Shown piece by piece: positions 20,908 to 29,489 of a DNA stretch of 64,000 nucleotides. The stretch is from Streptomyces spectabilis (GTDB taxonomy: Bacteria > Actinomycetota > Actinomycetes > Streptomycetales > Streptomycetaceae): assembly GCF_008704795.1 (NCBI RefSeq), contig NZ_CP023690.1, forward strand, positions 8,008,501 to 8,072,500. Direction: 5' to 3'. Position numbers and translations under genes: made by a program. Below the pieces are notes generated by a model. The model made no database searches. It saw only the letters and a program-made list of their open reading frames with translations, and was not told where the DNA came from. Positions within the stretch are counted from its first letter, which is position 1, and each line of letters starts with the position of its first letter.

Positions 20908-21842
20908 GCGGCGCCGCCCCGCCCGTCCCGCCGCTCGACGACCGGGACGGCGTCATCTGGCTCGACGGGGCCTTCGTGCCCTGGCGCGAGGCCCGCCTCC
21001 ACGTCCTCAGCCACGGCCTGCACTACGGCGGCAGCGTCTTCGAGGGCGAACGGGTCTACGACGGCCGGGTCTTCGCGCTCTCCGAGCACAGCGCCCGGCT
21101 CGTCGCCTCGGCCCGGCACATGGGCTACGCGCTGCCGTGGACGGCCGCCGAGCTGGACGCCGTCACGCGCGAGGTCGTCGCCGCGGCGGACCTCACCGAC
21201 GGCTATGTGCGCCCCGTCGCCTGGCGCGGCGGCGACACCCTGCGCCTGGTGGCACCGGACAGCCGCGTCCACCTCGCCGTGGCCGCCTGGCCCTGGCCCC
21301 GGATCTTCACCGAAGGGCCGCGCGGCATCCGCCTTCGCACCTCCCGCTGGCGGCGCCCCGCACCCGACACCGCCCCGATCCGCGCCAAGGCGGCCGCCCT
21401 GTACGCCATCGGCGCGCTCGCCGGGCAGGAGGCGGAGGAGGCGGGCTTCGACGACGCGCTGCTCCTCGACCACCGGGGCCGCCTCGCCGAGGCCACGGGC
21501 GCCAACCTCTTCCTGGTCATCGACGGGGAACTGCACACGCCGCCGCCGGAGTGCGTCCTGGACGGGATCACCCGCCGCACCGTCATCGGCCTGGCAGGGG
21601 GCCTCGGCCTCCCGGTCGTCGAGCGCCACCTCGCCCCGGCCGAACTCGACCGCGCCACCGAGGTGTTCCTGACCGGCACGGCGTACGAGGTGCAGCCGGT
21701 CACCGGCGTCGACGGCAGGAGCTTCCCGCTCGGCGAGGTCGGCGCGGCCCTCACCGAGGCGTACGCGCGCGCCGTACGGGCCGGGGGCGCGGACCGGTCG
21801 GGGTATCCGGCCCCGGCGGGCGCGGGGAGCGACACCGGATGA
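20904..21842 (+). CDS. Class IV PLP aminotransferase (branched-chain aminotransferase-like)
   Basis: The 312-aa protein has IlvE-type motifs: VLSHGLHYGGSVFEGERVYDG, RPVAWRGGD, the PLP Lys in PIRAKAAALYAIGA (about residue 161), and DDALLLDHRGRLAEATGANLFLV followed by PPPECVLDGITRRTVI. It would move an amino group between glutamate and a hydrophobic 2-oxo acid, here plausibly the dihydro-(hydroxy)phenylpyruvate made by the first gene. The last ~30 residues are low-complexity. A housekeeping IlvE is less likely given the operon. Start ATG overlaps the previous stop. Confidence 0.88.
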   Translation: MSGAAPPVPPLDDRDGVIWLDGAFVPWREARLHVLSHGLHYGGSVFEGERVYDGRVFALSEHSARLVASARHMGYALPWTAAELDAVTREVVAAADLTDGYVRPVAWRGGDTLRLVAPDSRVHLAVAAWPWPRIFTEGPRGIRLRTSRWRRPAPDTAPIRAKAAALYAIGALAGQEAEEAGFDDALLLDHRGRLAEATGANLFLVIDGELHTPPPECVLDGITRRTVIGLAGGLGLPVVERHLAPAELDRATEVFLTGTAYEVQPVTGVDGRSFPLGEVGAALTEAYARAVRAGGADRSGYPAPAGAGSDTG

Positions 21843-22621
21843 CCGGTACCGAGCCCTCCGGGTCCTCCGGGTCCTCCGGGTCTTCCGGGGCCTCTGAGTC
21901 CTCTGAGTCCTCTGGGTCTCGCCGGTCGAGCCCGCGGCCCGCCCCGCCCGGCGGACAGCGGGCCGCCTGGGCCGAGGGGGCGCGCGCCGCCGTGCCCTTC
22001 ACCGTCGCGATCTTCGCCTTCGGCGTGTCCTTCGGCGTCCTCGCCAAGGGCGCGGGCTTCACCGCGCTCGCCGCGACCTCGATGTCCGGTCTGGTCTTCG
22101 TGGGCTCCTCGCAGTTCGCCGCGGTCTCCGTGATCGTCAACGGCGGCGGCTGGGCGGCCGCCGCCGTCGCCGGGACGCTCCTGAACCTGCGGTACCTGGT
22201 GATGGGCTTCGCCATCCTGCCCGCCCTGCGCGGCGGCCGGGCGCGCCGCGCCGTCGAGTCGCAGCTGGTGATCGAGGAGTCCTGGGCCATCGCGAGCGAC
22301 GCCGACGGACGGTTCGACCGGGTGCGGCTGCTCTCCTCCGGCGTGGTGCTCTGGCTCGGCTGGGTCCTGGGCACCCTGGCGGGGGCCATCGGCCCCTTCC
22401 GCGCGGTGGACATCCTCAACTACGGCCTGGACGCGGTGTCCCCGGTGCTGTTCTTCCTGCTGCTCGCCCCCCATCTGGGCACCGCCCGCAAACGGTCGGC
22501 GGCCGCGACGGCCGCGGTGGCCGCCGCCGTCCTCACCGCGGTCGCGGTGCCCGACTCCGCCATCGCCGTGGCCTGCGCCGTCGCCGTCGGCTGGACCTGG
22601 TGGGCCGGGAGGAAGCCATGA
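21839..22621 (+). CDS. azlC: AzlC-family amino-acid exporter, large subunit
   Basis: AzlC/AzlD pairs (YgaZH type) export branched-chain and other hydrophobic amino acids. The 260-aa protein has the AzlC start motif (RAAVPFTVAIFAFGVSFGVL), SSQFAAVSVI, LNLRYLVMGFAI and five or so membrane segments. A ~40-residue hydrophilic N-terminal extension (SGSSGSSGSSGASESSESS) is encoded by slipped 9-bp repeats and is absent from ordinary AzlC proteins. The gene overlaps the aminotransferase and the azlD gene by 4 bp each, tying export to synthesis. Confidence 0.9.
   Translation: MTGTEPSGSSGSSGSSGASESSESSGSRRSSPRPAPPGGQRAAWAEGARAAVPFTVAIFAFGVSFGVLAKGAGFTALAATSMSGLVFVGSSQFAAVSVIVNGGGWAAAAVAGTLLNLRYLVMGFAILPALRGGRARRAVESQLVIEESWAIASDADGRFDRVRLLSSGVVLWLGWVLGTLAGAIGPFRAVDILNYGLDAVSPVLFFLLLAPHLGTARKRSAAATAAVAAAVLTAVAVPDSAIAVACAVAVGWTWWAGRKP
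21857..21920 (+). repeat. Degenerate 9-bp tandem repeats in the azlC 5' region
   Basis: Units of the type TCCGGGTCC and TCTGAGTCC repeat about seven times and encode the Ser/Gly/Glu-rich leader of AzlC. The frame is kept. Confidence 0.8.
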
Positions 22622-22935
22622 GCAACGACCCGTGGATCGTCGTAGGCGCCCTGGTGGTGACCACGTTCCTGATCAAGGGCGCCGGTTCCCTGGTGATGGG
22701 CGACCGTGAACTGCCCGGCTGGTTCCCGCGGTTCGTGGAGTACCTGACGCCCGCGCTGCTCGCCGTCCTGGTCGTCACGCAGCTCGTGGGCTCGGCGGGA
22801 GCGCACGGCATGACCTTCGACGCGCGCCTCGCCGGCTTCGCGGGAGCCCTGGTCGCCTGGCGGCTGAAGGCCCCCGTACCGCTCGTCGTCCTGGTGGCCG
22901 CGGCGGTCACGGCGGGCGTACGCGCGCTCGGCTGA
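22618..22935 (+). CDS. azlD: AzlD-family amino-acid exporter, small subunit
   Basis: The 105-aa membrane protein has four hydrophobic segments and AzlD features (TTFLIKGAGSLVMGDRELPGWFPRFVEYLTPALLAVLV). It is the last gene of the operon, overlaps azlC by ATGA, and ends 28 bp from the convergent SARP gene. With AzlC it would pump the product amino acid out, probably giving both self-protection and secretion. Confidence 0.9.
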   Translation: MSNDPWIVVGALVVTTFLIKGAGSLVMGDRELPGWFPRFVEYLTPALLAVLVVTQLVGSAGAHGMTFDARLAGFAGALVAWRLKAPVPLVVLVAAAVTAGVRALG

Positions 22936-22963
22936 CCCCGCCCGCGCCCCCGCGCCGACGCGC

Positions 22964-25900
22964 TCAGCCGGTGTCGGCCTCCGGGTGCCCGGCCGCGGCG
23001 GCCCCGGCGCGCTCCACGGCCGCCGCGAACTCCAGGGCCTCGGTCAGGCCCGGCAGGTGGCCGGTGGCCCGGTGCAGGCGCACGGACCGCTCGACGGCCC
23101 GGGCCGCCTTCGCGGTCTGGCCCAGGGCCAGATGGACACGTGCGAGTTCGGTCAGGGCCGCGCCCTCGGCGAGCCCGAGCCCCGTCTGCCGGGCCGTGCT
23201 CAGGGCCCGGCGGGTGCACGCCAGGGCCTCGCGGCTCTCGTCGAGGTGCCGGTGCACGGCGGCGAGACCGAGGCACGCCTCCACCTCGGCCCTGCGGCAG
23301 CACGCCGCGCGGGCCGCGTCCAGGGCCCGCCGGTGGTGGTCGAGGGCGCCGGGCAGGTCGTCGAGGCGCAGCAGCACCGTGCCGATCGTGTTGAGGGCGT
23401 CCGGCTCGATCAGACGGCGGCGCGTGCGGTGGGTGACGCCGAGCGCGTCCACGGCGTACTTGAGCGCGAGCCGCGGGTCCCCCGCGTCACGGCAGACCGC
23501 CGCGAGGGCGGTGAGGGCGCCCTCCGCCGCATAGGTGGCCAGGAGCCTGCCGTCCACCGCGAGCGCCCGGGTGAGCAGCCGCTGTGCCTCCTCCATGGCG
23601 CCGAGCGCGTGCTGCACGGTGGCGCGGCCCCACAGCGACAGCATGACGGTGTGCTGGTCCCCGGAGGCCTCGGCGCGCGCCCCCGCCTCGTCGAAGTGGC
23701 GGCGCGCCGCCTCCGCGTCGCCCTGGTCGAGCCGGGCGCGGCCGAGCAGGAACAGGGCCCACGCCTCCCCGGCGGGCTGCGCGCCCTCGCGGTAGAGGGC
23801 CAGGGCCCGCTCGGCGTCGTGGGCCGCCTGCTCCAGGGCGCCCCGCTCGCGGTGCGACGCGGCGAGGCCGAGCACCGCGCCCGCCCGCTCCACGGGCTGA
23901 CCGGCCCGCGCGAACAGCTCGTCGGCGCGGGCGCTGTGCTCCAGGGCCTCCTCGTGCCGGGCCAGCTCCCACAGGACGTAGCACAGGCTCCAGTGCATCA
24001 CCGCCCGCGCGTGGTCGTCGCCCTCGGCCTCGGCGGCCTTGAGCCCCGCGTGCGCGGCCCGCAGCCAGTCGGTGCGTCTGCCGTGCTCCATCAGGTGTCC
24101 GTGGACGGCCAGGGCGGACTTCCAGGCGAAGGGCCGCGGGCCGTGGCGCACCGCGTGCTGCGCGCAGGCGAGCAGCGCGGGCCGTTCGTCGTCGAGCCAG
24201 GCCAGGGCGGCGGTGTCGTTCCTGAAGGCCAGGGGAGCGGTGGGGGAGCCGTCCGGCTCCGGCGGCCGGGCGGCGTACCAGGAGTAGAACGTGCCGTACA
24301 GCTGGCACGCGGCCTGCTCGGCGGTGCCGAGGTACCAGGTGAGCAGGCGGCCGACGGCCTCGTCGCGCACGGCGGGGGCGTCCTCCGCCGCGGCCCGCTC
24401 CCCGGCGAACAGGCGGACGAGGGCGTGCAGATGGAACCGGCCGGGGCGGTGGGTCTCCAGCAGGCTGCGGGCGGTGAGCTGGTCGAGGAGGCGGGTGGTG
24501 GCGGGCACCGCGGCGCCGGTCAGGGCGGCCGCGGCGGGCACGGACACCTCGGGGCCCGGGGCGAGCGCGAGCAGCCGCAGGGCCTCCCGCTCCGGGGCGG
24601 GCAGGGAGCGGTAGGACAGGGCGAGGACGCCGCGCACGCCGGTGTGGCGCTCCTGGTCGAGGGCGAGTTCGCCCAGGCGGTCGGCGCGCAGCTGGCCGAC
24701 GATCCGCGCGATCGGCAGATGCCGGTCGCCGATGAGGTGGGCCGCGACGATCCGTACGGCGAGCGGCAGCAGGCCGCAGAGCCGGACGGCCTCGGCGGCG
24801 GCGTCCGGTTCGCCGCGCACCCGGTCCGCGCCGATGACGCGGCCGAGCAGCGCGAGCGCCTCGTCCTCGCCGAAGACCGCGAGGCTCACCCGGTGGGCGT
24901 CGTGGAAGGCGGTCAGGCCCCGCAGGTCATTGCGGCTGGTGACGACGACGAAGCAGGTCGGCGAGCCGGGGAGCAGCGGCCGCACCTGTTCGAGCCCGGC
25001 CGCGTCGTCGAGCAGGATCAGGACGCGCTTGCCCGCCAGGAGCGAGCGGTACAGGGCGGCCTTCTCGTCGGTGCTCTCCGGCAGGTGCCCGGTGCCGACG
25101 CCGAGCGCCCGCAGGAGCTGGCCGAGGGCCTCGTCGGCGGTGGTCGGGGGCTCGGCGGCGTGGCCGCGCAGGTTCGCGTACAGCTGGCCGTCGGGGAAGC
25201 GGTCGGCCACCCGGTGCATCCAGTGCACGGCGAGGGCGGTCTTGCCGACGCCCGCCATCCCGGAGACCGAGGAGATCACCAGGGTCTGCCCCGGGCCCGT
25301 GTCGTAGCGGGAGAGCAGCGTGTCGAGCTCCCGCAGCTGGTCGGCGCGGCCGGTGAAGCTGGCGACGTCGGGCGGGAGCTGACGGGGGACCGGGCGCGCG
25401 GCGGGCGGGGCCGCGGGGGCCGGGGACCGCTCGGGGGCGAGCGCGGGGTCGCCGACGAGGACGCGCTGGTGCAGCTCCTTGAGCTGGCGGCCCGGTTCGA
25501 TGCCGACCTCGTCGTCGAGGAGCTGGTAGAACTCCCGGTACGCGGCGAGGGCGTCCGCCTGCCGGCCCGAGCGGTACAGGGCCAGCATCAGCTGGCGGCG
25601 CAGCCGCTCGCGCAGCGGATACTCCCGTACGAGCGGGGTCAGCTCGGCCATCGACGCCTCATAGCGGCCGAGTTCGACGAGGGCGTCGACGCGGTCCTCG
25701 CGGGCCACCAGGCGCAGCTCTTCGAGACGGTCGGTCTCGGCCAGGGCGAAGCTGCGGTCGCTGACGCCTTCGAGCGCGGGCCCCGTCCACAGGGCCAGCG
25801 CCTCGTCGAGGAGGGCGACCACGGTGGCGGCGTCGCCGTCGGCTGCGGCCTTGCGGGCCTGGTCGGTGAGGTGGACGAAGCGCAGCGCGTCCACCTGCTC

Positions 25901-26251
25901 GTCGGCCACCTGGAGCGTGTAGCTGGTGTTGCTGCGCGCGCCCGCGCTGACCAGGACCGCGAAGCCGGAGGTGGCCCGGCTGCCCGGCTCCAGGATGCGG
26001 CGCAGATGCAGGACGTGGGTGCGCAGCGAACTCACGGCGCCGTCCGGGACCTCGCCCTCCCACAGCAGCTCGGCAAGGCGCGAGGTGCTGACGGGGCCGC
26101 GGGCGAGCGCCAGGGCGGCGAGGAGGGCGCGCTGCTGTGGTCCGAGGCCCACGTGGCGGCCCTGGACCTCCACGCTCACCGGGCCAAGGAGCCGGATGCG
26201 CACCGACTCCCGCGGTGTCTGCGCCTCCTGGGGCTCCGAGATGCGGCTCAC
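22964..26251 (-). CDS. SARP-type regulator with NB-ARC ATPase and TPR domains (AfsR-like)
   Basis: The 1095-aa protein follows the AfsR plan. An OmpR-like winged helix (VRIRLLGPVSVEVQGRHVGL ... LRTHVLHLRRILEPG, residues 17-95) and a bacterial transcriptional activation domain come first (VDALRFVHLTDQARK to ...EVGIEPGRQLKELHQRVL, to ~270). An NB-ARC domain with P-loop GMAGVGKTALAVHW (around 330) and LILLDDAAGLEQVRPLL follows, then about 450 residues of TPR-like helices. SARPs bind direct repeats near promoters. It starts at GTG with GGGAG ahead and converges on the amino-acid operon, which it probably activates. Confidence 0.93.
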   Translation of the reverse strand: MSRISEPQEAQTPRESVRIRLLGPVSVEVQGRHVGLGPQQRALLAALALARGPVSTSRLAELLWEGEVPDGAVSSLRTHVLHLRRILEPGSRATSGFAVLVSAGARSNTSYTLQVADEQVDALRFVHLTDQARKAAADGDAATVVALLDEALALWTGPALEGVSDRSFALAETDRLEELRLVAREDRVDALVELGRYEASMAELTPLVREYPLRERLRRQLMLALYRSGRQADALAAYREFYQLLDDEVGIEPGRQLKELHQRVLVGDPALAPERSPAPAAPPAARPVPRQLPPDVASFTGRADQLRELDTLLSRYDTGPGQTLVISSVSGMAGVGKTALAVHWMHRVADRFPDGQLYANLRGHAAEPPTTADEALGQLLRALGVGTGHLPESTDEKAALYRSLLAGKRVLILLDDAAGLEQVRPLLPGSPTCFVVVTSRNDLRGLTAFHDAHRVSLAVFGEDEALALLGRVIGADRVRGEPDAAAEAVRLCGLLPLAVRIVAAHLIGDRHLPIARIVGQLRADRLGELALDQERHTGVRGVLALSYRSLPAPEREALRLLALAPGPEVSVPAAAALTGAAVPATTRLLDQLTARSLLETHRPGRFHLHALVRLFAGERAAAEDAPAVRDEAVGRLLTWYLGTAEQAACQLYGTFYSWYAARPPEPDGSPTAPLAFRNDTAALAWLDDERPALLACAQHAVRHGPRPFAWKSALAVHGHLMEHGRRTDWLRAAHAGLKAAEAEGDDHARAVMHWSLCYVLWELARHEEALEHSARADELFARAGQPVERAGAVLGLAASHRERGALEQAAHDAERALALYREGAQPAGEAWALFLLGRARLDQGDAEAARRHFDEAGARAEASGDQHTVMLSLWGRATVQHALGAMEEAQRLLTRALAVDGRLLATYAAEGALTALAAVCRDAGDPRLALKYAVDALGVTHRTRRRLIEPDALNTIGTVLLRLDDLPGALDHHRRALDAARAACCRRAEVEACLGLAAVHRHLDESREALACTRRALSTARQTGLGLAEGAALTELARVHLALGQTAKAARAVERSVRLHRATGHLPGLTEALEFAAAVERAGAAAAGHPEADTG

Positions 26252-26333
26252 TCGACTCCCTCTGCTTCCCGGTTGGCGGTCCCTGCTCTAGTAGTCGCTG
26301 TTCCGCCCCCGTCCGGTTGCCGCTCCCGCCGGG

Positions 26334-26699
26334 TCAGGGCCCGGACGGGGCCTCGCCGGACTGGTCGGGTCCGGTCTCGTCGGGGCCCGTCACGAAGCGC
26401 CGGATCACGCCGTCCGACACCGTGAACTCCCAGGCGGTGTCGATGTCGTTCCAGATGTCGTTGTGGAAGCGGGCGCTCACGCACAGGCCGTCGGGCGACT
26501 CGCGCACCACCTCCATCCGCGCGTGCGAGGAGAACAGCTCCCGTTCCACCCACGCGTGGAGGTCGCGCTCGGTGCCGACGTCGATCACGGTGGCGTCCTT
26601 GGCGAGGACGGTCCAGAGGGCTTGCTGGTCCTGGGCGTTGACCGCGTCGACGAAGGCGCGTACCGCCGGGTGGGAAGGCCTGCCGCTGGAGGAGGTCAT
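26334..26699 (-). CDS. NTF2-fold (SnoaL-like) protein
   Basis: The 121-aa protein has the NTF2 pattern AVRAFVDAVNAQDQQALWTVLAKDATVIDVG, HARMEVVRESPDGLCVSARFHNDIWNDIDTAWEFTVSDGVIRRF. It lies 82 bp before the SARP gene and 80 bp after another NTF2-fold gene, in the same direction, so the three may be one transcript. Function is unknown; isomerase, hydrolase or binding roles all occur in the family. Confidence 0.75.
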   Translation of the reverse strand: MTSSSGRPSHPAVRAFVDAVNAQDQQALWTVLAKDATVIDVGTERDLHAWVERELFSSHARMEVVRESPDGLCVSARFHNDIWNDIDTAWEFTVSDGVIRRFVTGPDETGPDQSGEAPSGP

Positions 26700-26715
26700 C
26701 TCCGCTGCTCTCCTG

Positions 26716-26769
26716 GTGGTTCGGGGTGGTTCGGGGTGGTTCCCGGTCGTTCCGGTCGTTCCGGTCGTG
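26716..26769. repeat. Short tandem repeats between two NTF2-fold genes
   Basis: GGTTCGGGGT repeats about three times in 10-bp steps and is followed by three CGTTCCGGT-like units. The array sits in the spacer before the second NTF2 gene and is a probable slippage region. Confidence 0.7.
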
Positions 26770-26779
26770 GTGCGGGCGG

Positions 26780-27205
26780 TCAGCCGTCGGTGACGGCCCG
26801 GTGCAGGGCGTGGGTGTCCTCGAACAGGTGGTAGCGCGCGACCCGGCCGTCGACGACCGTGAGGTGCGCGGCGAAGGGCGTGGTCAGCGGCTTGCCCGTG
26901 GCTTTGACGGTGTCCCGCAGATGGCCGATGATCACTCCCTGCTCGCCGTCGACGACGATGTGCGTGACGGTGAACTCCTCCGGCTGCAAGTACTCGTGCA
27001 GCGTGGTGAAGAACTCCGTCACGCCCTTGTGCCCGGTGCGGTTCCCCGACCACGGCACCGCGGGCGAGCCGGGGGCGAGGAACTCCGCCGACTCCGAGAA
27101 GAGCCGCACCGCGCCGTCCAGGTCCCGGTCCGCGAGCCGGGCCAGATAGGCGTCGATCACTTCTCTGGTGGCCCGCGCGGACGTCTCGGGGGAGTGCGTG
27201 GACAT
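26780..27205 (-). CDS. NTF2-fold (SnoaL-like, ketosteroid isomerase-related) protein
   Basis: The 141-aa protein shows VIDAYLARLADRDLDGAVRLFSESAEFLAPGS, GNRTGHKGVTEFFTTLHEYL, VIIGHLRDTVKATGKPLTTPFAAHLTVVDGRVARYHLFEDTHAL, the standard order of a SnoaL-like domain. GAGGAG lies 8 bp before the ATG. It is first of the leftward set (two NTF2 genes then the SARP gene). Its reaction is not predictable from sequence. Confidence 0.8.
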   Translation of the reverse strand: MSTHSPETSARATREVIDAYLARLADRDLDGAVRLFSESAEFLAPGSPAVPWSGNRTGHKGVTEFFTTLHEYLQPEEFTVTHIVVDGEQGVIIGHLRDTVKATGKPLTTPFAAHLTVVDGRVARYHLFEDTHALHRAVTDG

Positions 27206-27612
27206 CTCACCAACTCCTCGTCTGTGGCTGACGGCAGGACCGGCCGCACGGCCGGCCCGCTGGTCGTGGAGTCCCAGTGTGGTGCGCCTGTGGCGGGGAG
27301 CGTAAGGCAGTCGCCGGTTTCGCGCCACGAGTTGGCGGTGCGCCGTGGTTGAGCACGCGTGGCCGCAGGTGACGGAGGGAGGGGAGTACCCCCGTCCGGG
27401 GGTGTTCCGCGCCCCTGACGGGGGTGGAGCCCGTACGGCCTTCCCCGGCGGGCATCGCCGCACCACCGGCTCCCGTTGGCCGCGCACGGCAGCTGACGGG
27501 CCCCGCCGCGCGCCCGCGGGGGCCGTCCGTCTCGGCTGCGGCGGGCCCGGGGCCTCCACCGCTCCCGGCGGCCACCGGCGGAAGGGCTCACGGAGATCGA
27601 GCCGCCGACGCC
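27206..27612. other. Intergenic region upstream of the NTF2/SARP set
   Basis: No gene is convincing here. It should contain the leftward promoter for the NTF2-NTF2-SARP genes. The right boundary is a transposon-like element. Confidence 0.4.
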
Positions 27613-27858
27613 CTAGGGCCTGTCCGGTGGGTCGGCGCGGCGTCACGACGTCTGGCACGCACGCTCGCCGCGTTGCCGAAATGTCCTAGTAGCTCCTTCC
27701 CCGAGCTCTCGGCTCCGCTCGAGCAGGGGAGACCCCATCCGAGGACATCCCGGCGCCTTGCGATCGCACGCGCCCCCAAGTTCTCGGCTCCGCTCGAACA
27801 GGGGGGACCCCCTTGACGCCGCTCCTTGCTCCACGCCGACCCACCGGACAGGCCCTAG
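27613..27858. mobile_element. MITE-like element with perfect 25-bp terminal inverted repeats
   Basis: The 246-bp unit is bounded by identical inverted ends that begin CTAGGGCCTGTCCGG; the right end is their exact reverse complement. If the element proper starts at GGGCC, each end is flanked by TA, consistent with a TA target duplication. It is too short to encode a transposase. Inside are two near-identical ~29-bp direct repeats (27708-27736 and 27783-27811, core CTCGGCTCCGCTCGA) 75 bp apart. The right end lies 54 bp before the nitrobindin start, so it may contribute promoter sequence. Confidence 0.85.
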
Positions 27859-27911
27859 CCTGTGGTCCCGGCTTCGGCCCCCGGCCCGGCCCCGACCTTG
27901 GAGCGCACACC

Positions 27912-28454
27912 GTGACGCAGCCCGTACCGGAGATTCCGTTCCCCGACGCCCACCGACCCGACGGCACCCCCGCGCCGCACGCCCACCTCGCGCCCGTGAC
28001 GGGCCTCCTCGGCACCTGGCACGGCCTGGGCGACGGCGGCTATCCCACGCTCGAAGGGGACTTCGCCTACGCGCAGGAGGTCACCTTCAGCCACGACGGC
28101 AGGCCCTTCCTGCGCTACGAGGCGCGGGCGTGGATCCTCGACGCCGACGGCGGACCGCTGCGCCCCGCGGCCCGGGAGAGCGGGTGGTGGCGGCTCCTGG
28201 CCGACGGCCACGTGGAAGCGGTCATCTCCCAGCCCACCGGCATCGTGGAGGTCGCGACCGGCGCCGCGGCCGACGGCACCGTCGACCTCGCCACCCACCA
28301 GGTGGCCCTCACCCTCACGGCCAAACGGGTCGACGCCACCCGCCGCCGCTACGCCCTGGCCGACGACGGCACGCTCGCGTTCACCCATGACCTGGCGGCG
28401 GTGGGCCAGCCGCTCCAGCACCACCTCTCGGCGACACTCCGGCGCGCCCACTAG
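27912..28454 (+). CDS. Nitrobindin-like heme-binding beta-barrel protein (FABP-like)
   Basis: The 180-aa protein has the nitrobindin signature: [18 protein letters not shown] near the N-terminus (residues 36-53), [19 protein letters not shown], an SGWWRL turn, QPTGIVEV, and the C-terminal [10 protein letters not shown] with the heme-ligand His region. Members bind ferric heme in a 10-stranded barrel and scavenge or isomerise peroxynitrite. The start is GTG. A MITE-like element lies directly upstream. Confidence 0.85.
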   Translation: MTQPVPEIPFPDAHRPDGTPAPHAHLAPVTGLLGTWHGLGDGGYPTLEGDFAYAQEVTFSHDGRPFLRYEARAWILDADGGPLRPAARESGWWRLLADGHVEAVISQPTGIVEVATGAAADGTVDLATHQVALTLTAKRVDATRRRYALADDGTLAFTHDLAAVGQPLQHHLSATLRRAH

Positions 28455-28817
28455 CCGACAAAAGAGGTCGTACGTGTCGTAGACGTCGAAGAGGGGGAGC
28501 GGCTGTCCCGGCCGACGAGACGTCCCGCGCGCGCCGCGCGCAGGCCCGGGAGGGGCGCGCAGGGGGGCTTGCGTGAGTTTGTGCCGCGCGTGGTCGGCCA
28601 GCAGGTTTCGAGCCAACTCCCGTGCCGCATAGCTCAGATGCCGACGCGGTCATTCGGCCATCAGGTCGAAAGGCCCGCGCGGTGCGTTCGTCCACCGGCC
28701 GTCAGGTCAGTGGTGATCAATGAGTACGGCGGCACCGCGCGCTCGGGGCGCGGTGCCGTGGCACGCACCCCCCCCACAAGAGGCCCGCCACGGGCCCGCA
28801 CAGAGGAGGACCCCCTC
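28455..28817. other. Intergenic region upstream of phospholipase A2
   Basis: No ORF is supported. It contains three spaced copies of CGGCC-RKCAGGT (starting near 28595, 28655 and 28696) that could be regulatory half-sites, and ends with a good ribosome-binding site (GAGGAGG) for the phospholipase gene. Confidence 0.4.
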
Positions 28818-29303
28818 ATGCGACGTCGACTTGCCACCCTGGCCGTGAGCGCCGCCGCCCTCACCCTCGGGACGGGCCTGGCCGCAGCCCCCGCATCCGC
28901 CGTTCCCGCGGACAAGGCGCAGGTGCTCAGCCGCTGGACGCAGACCGACGCGGGCAGCTACAGGGCCTGGGCCGCGGCCCGCGCCAACCAGGGGGCGTGG
29001 AGCGCCTACCAGTTCAACTGGTCCACGGACTACTGCTCCTCGTCCCCCGACAACCCCTTCGGCTTCCCCTTCCAGACGGCCTGCGCCCGCCACGACTTCG
29101 GCTACCGCAACTACAAGGAGATGGGGGCCTTCAGCGCCAACAAGGCCCGCGTCGACAGCGCCTTCTACGCCGACCTGAAGAGAGTCTGCGCGGCCTACAG
29201 CGGCGCGAAGAAGACCGCGTGCGACGCGACGGCCTGGACGTACTACCAGGCCGTCGACAAGCTCGGCAGCGTCGCGCCCACCCACACCAAGGCGGCGGCC
29301 TGA
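28818..29303 (+). CDS. Secreted prokaryotic phospholipase A2
   Basis: The 161-aa protein hydrolyses the sn-2 ester of phospholipids outside the cell. It has a Sec signal peptide with cleavage after ASA (about residue 31). The catalytic His-Asp pair is in TACARHDFGYRNY, and the Ca-binding loop region is DYCSSSPDNPFGFPF. Four cysteines fit the two disulphides of the Streptomyces violaceoruber type. It is monocistronic and is followed by a secreted protease gene in the same direction, as in an extracellular-enzyme island. Confidence 0.92.
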   Translation: MRRRLATLAVSAAALTLGTGLAAAPASAVPADKAQVLSRWTQTDAGSYRAWAAARANQGAWSAYQFNWSTDYCSSSPDNPFGFPFQTACARHDFGYRNYKEMGAFSANKARVDSAFYADLKRVCAAYSGAKKTACDATAWTYYQAVDKLGSVAPTHTKAAA

Positions 29304-29489
29304 AGCAGCCGGTGAGGCGGCCCCCGGGGTTCTCGTGCGGCCCCTGGGGTTTTCCCCACCCTCCTGGGCCTGCTGGCCGGACCCCGGAGGGGCCCGCTGA
29401 CCGGATGGATCAGTTCCTCTTGATCGCGGAGGCTGAGCACGTCGCGATGTCCGACCGGACGCCGCGATGCCCGACGGATGGGAGATCCA

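Noticed and set aside
22985..26425. 1146-codon open frame opposite the SARP gene
   Set aside because: It mirrors the SARP gene and has no domain-like sequence; the SARP frame has clear DNA-binding, ATPase and TPR motifs.
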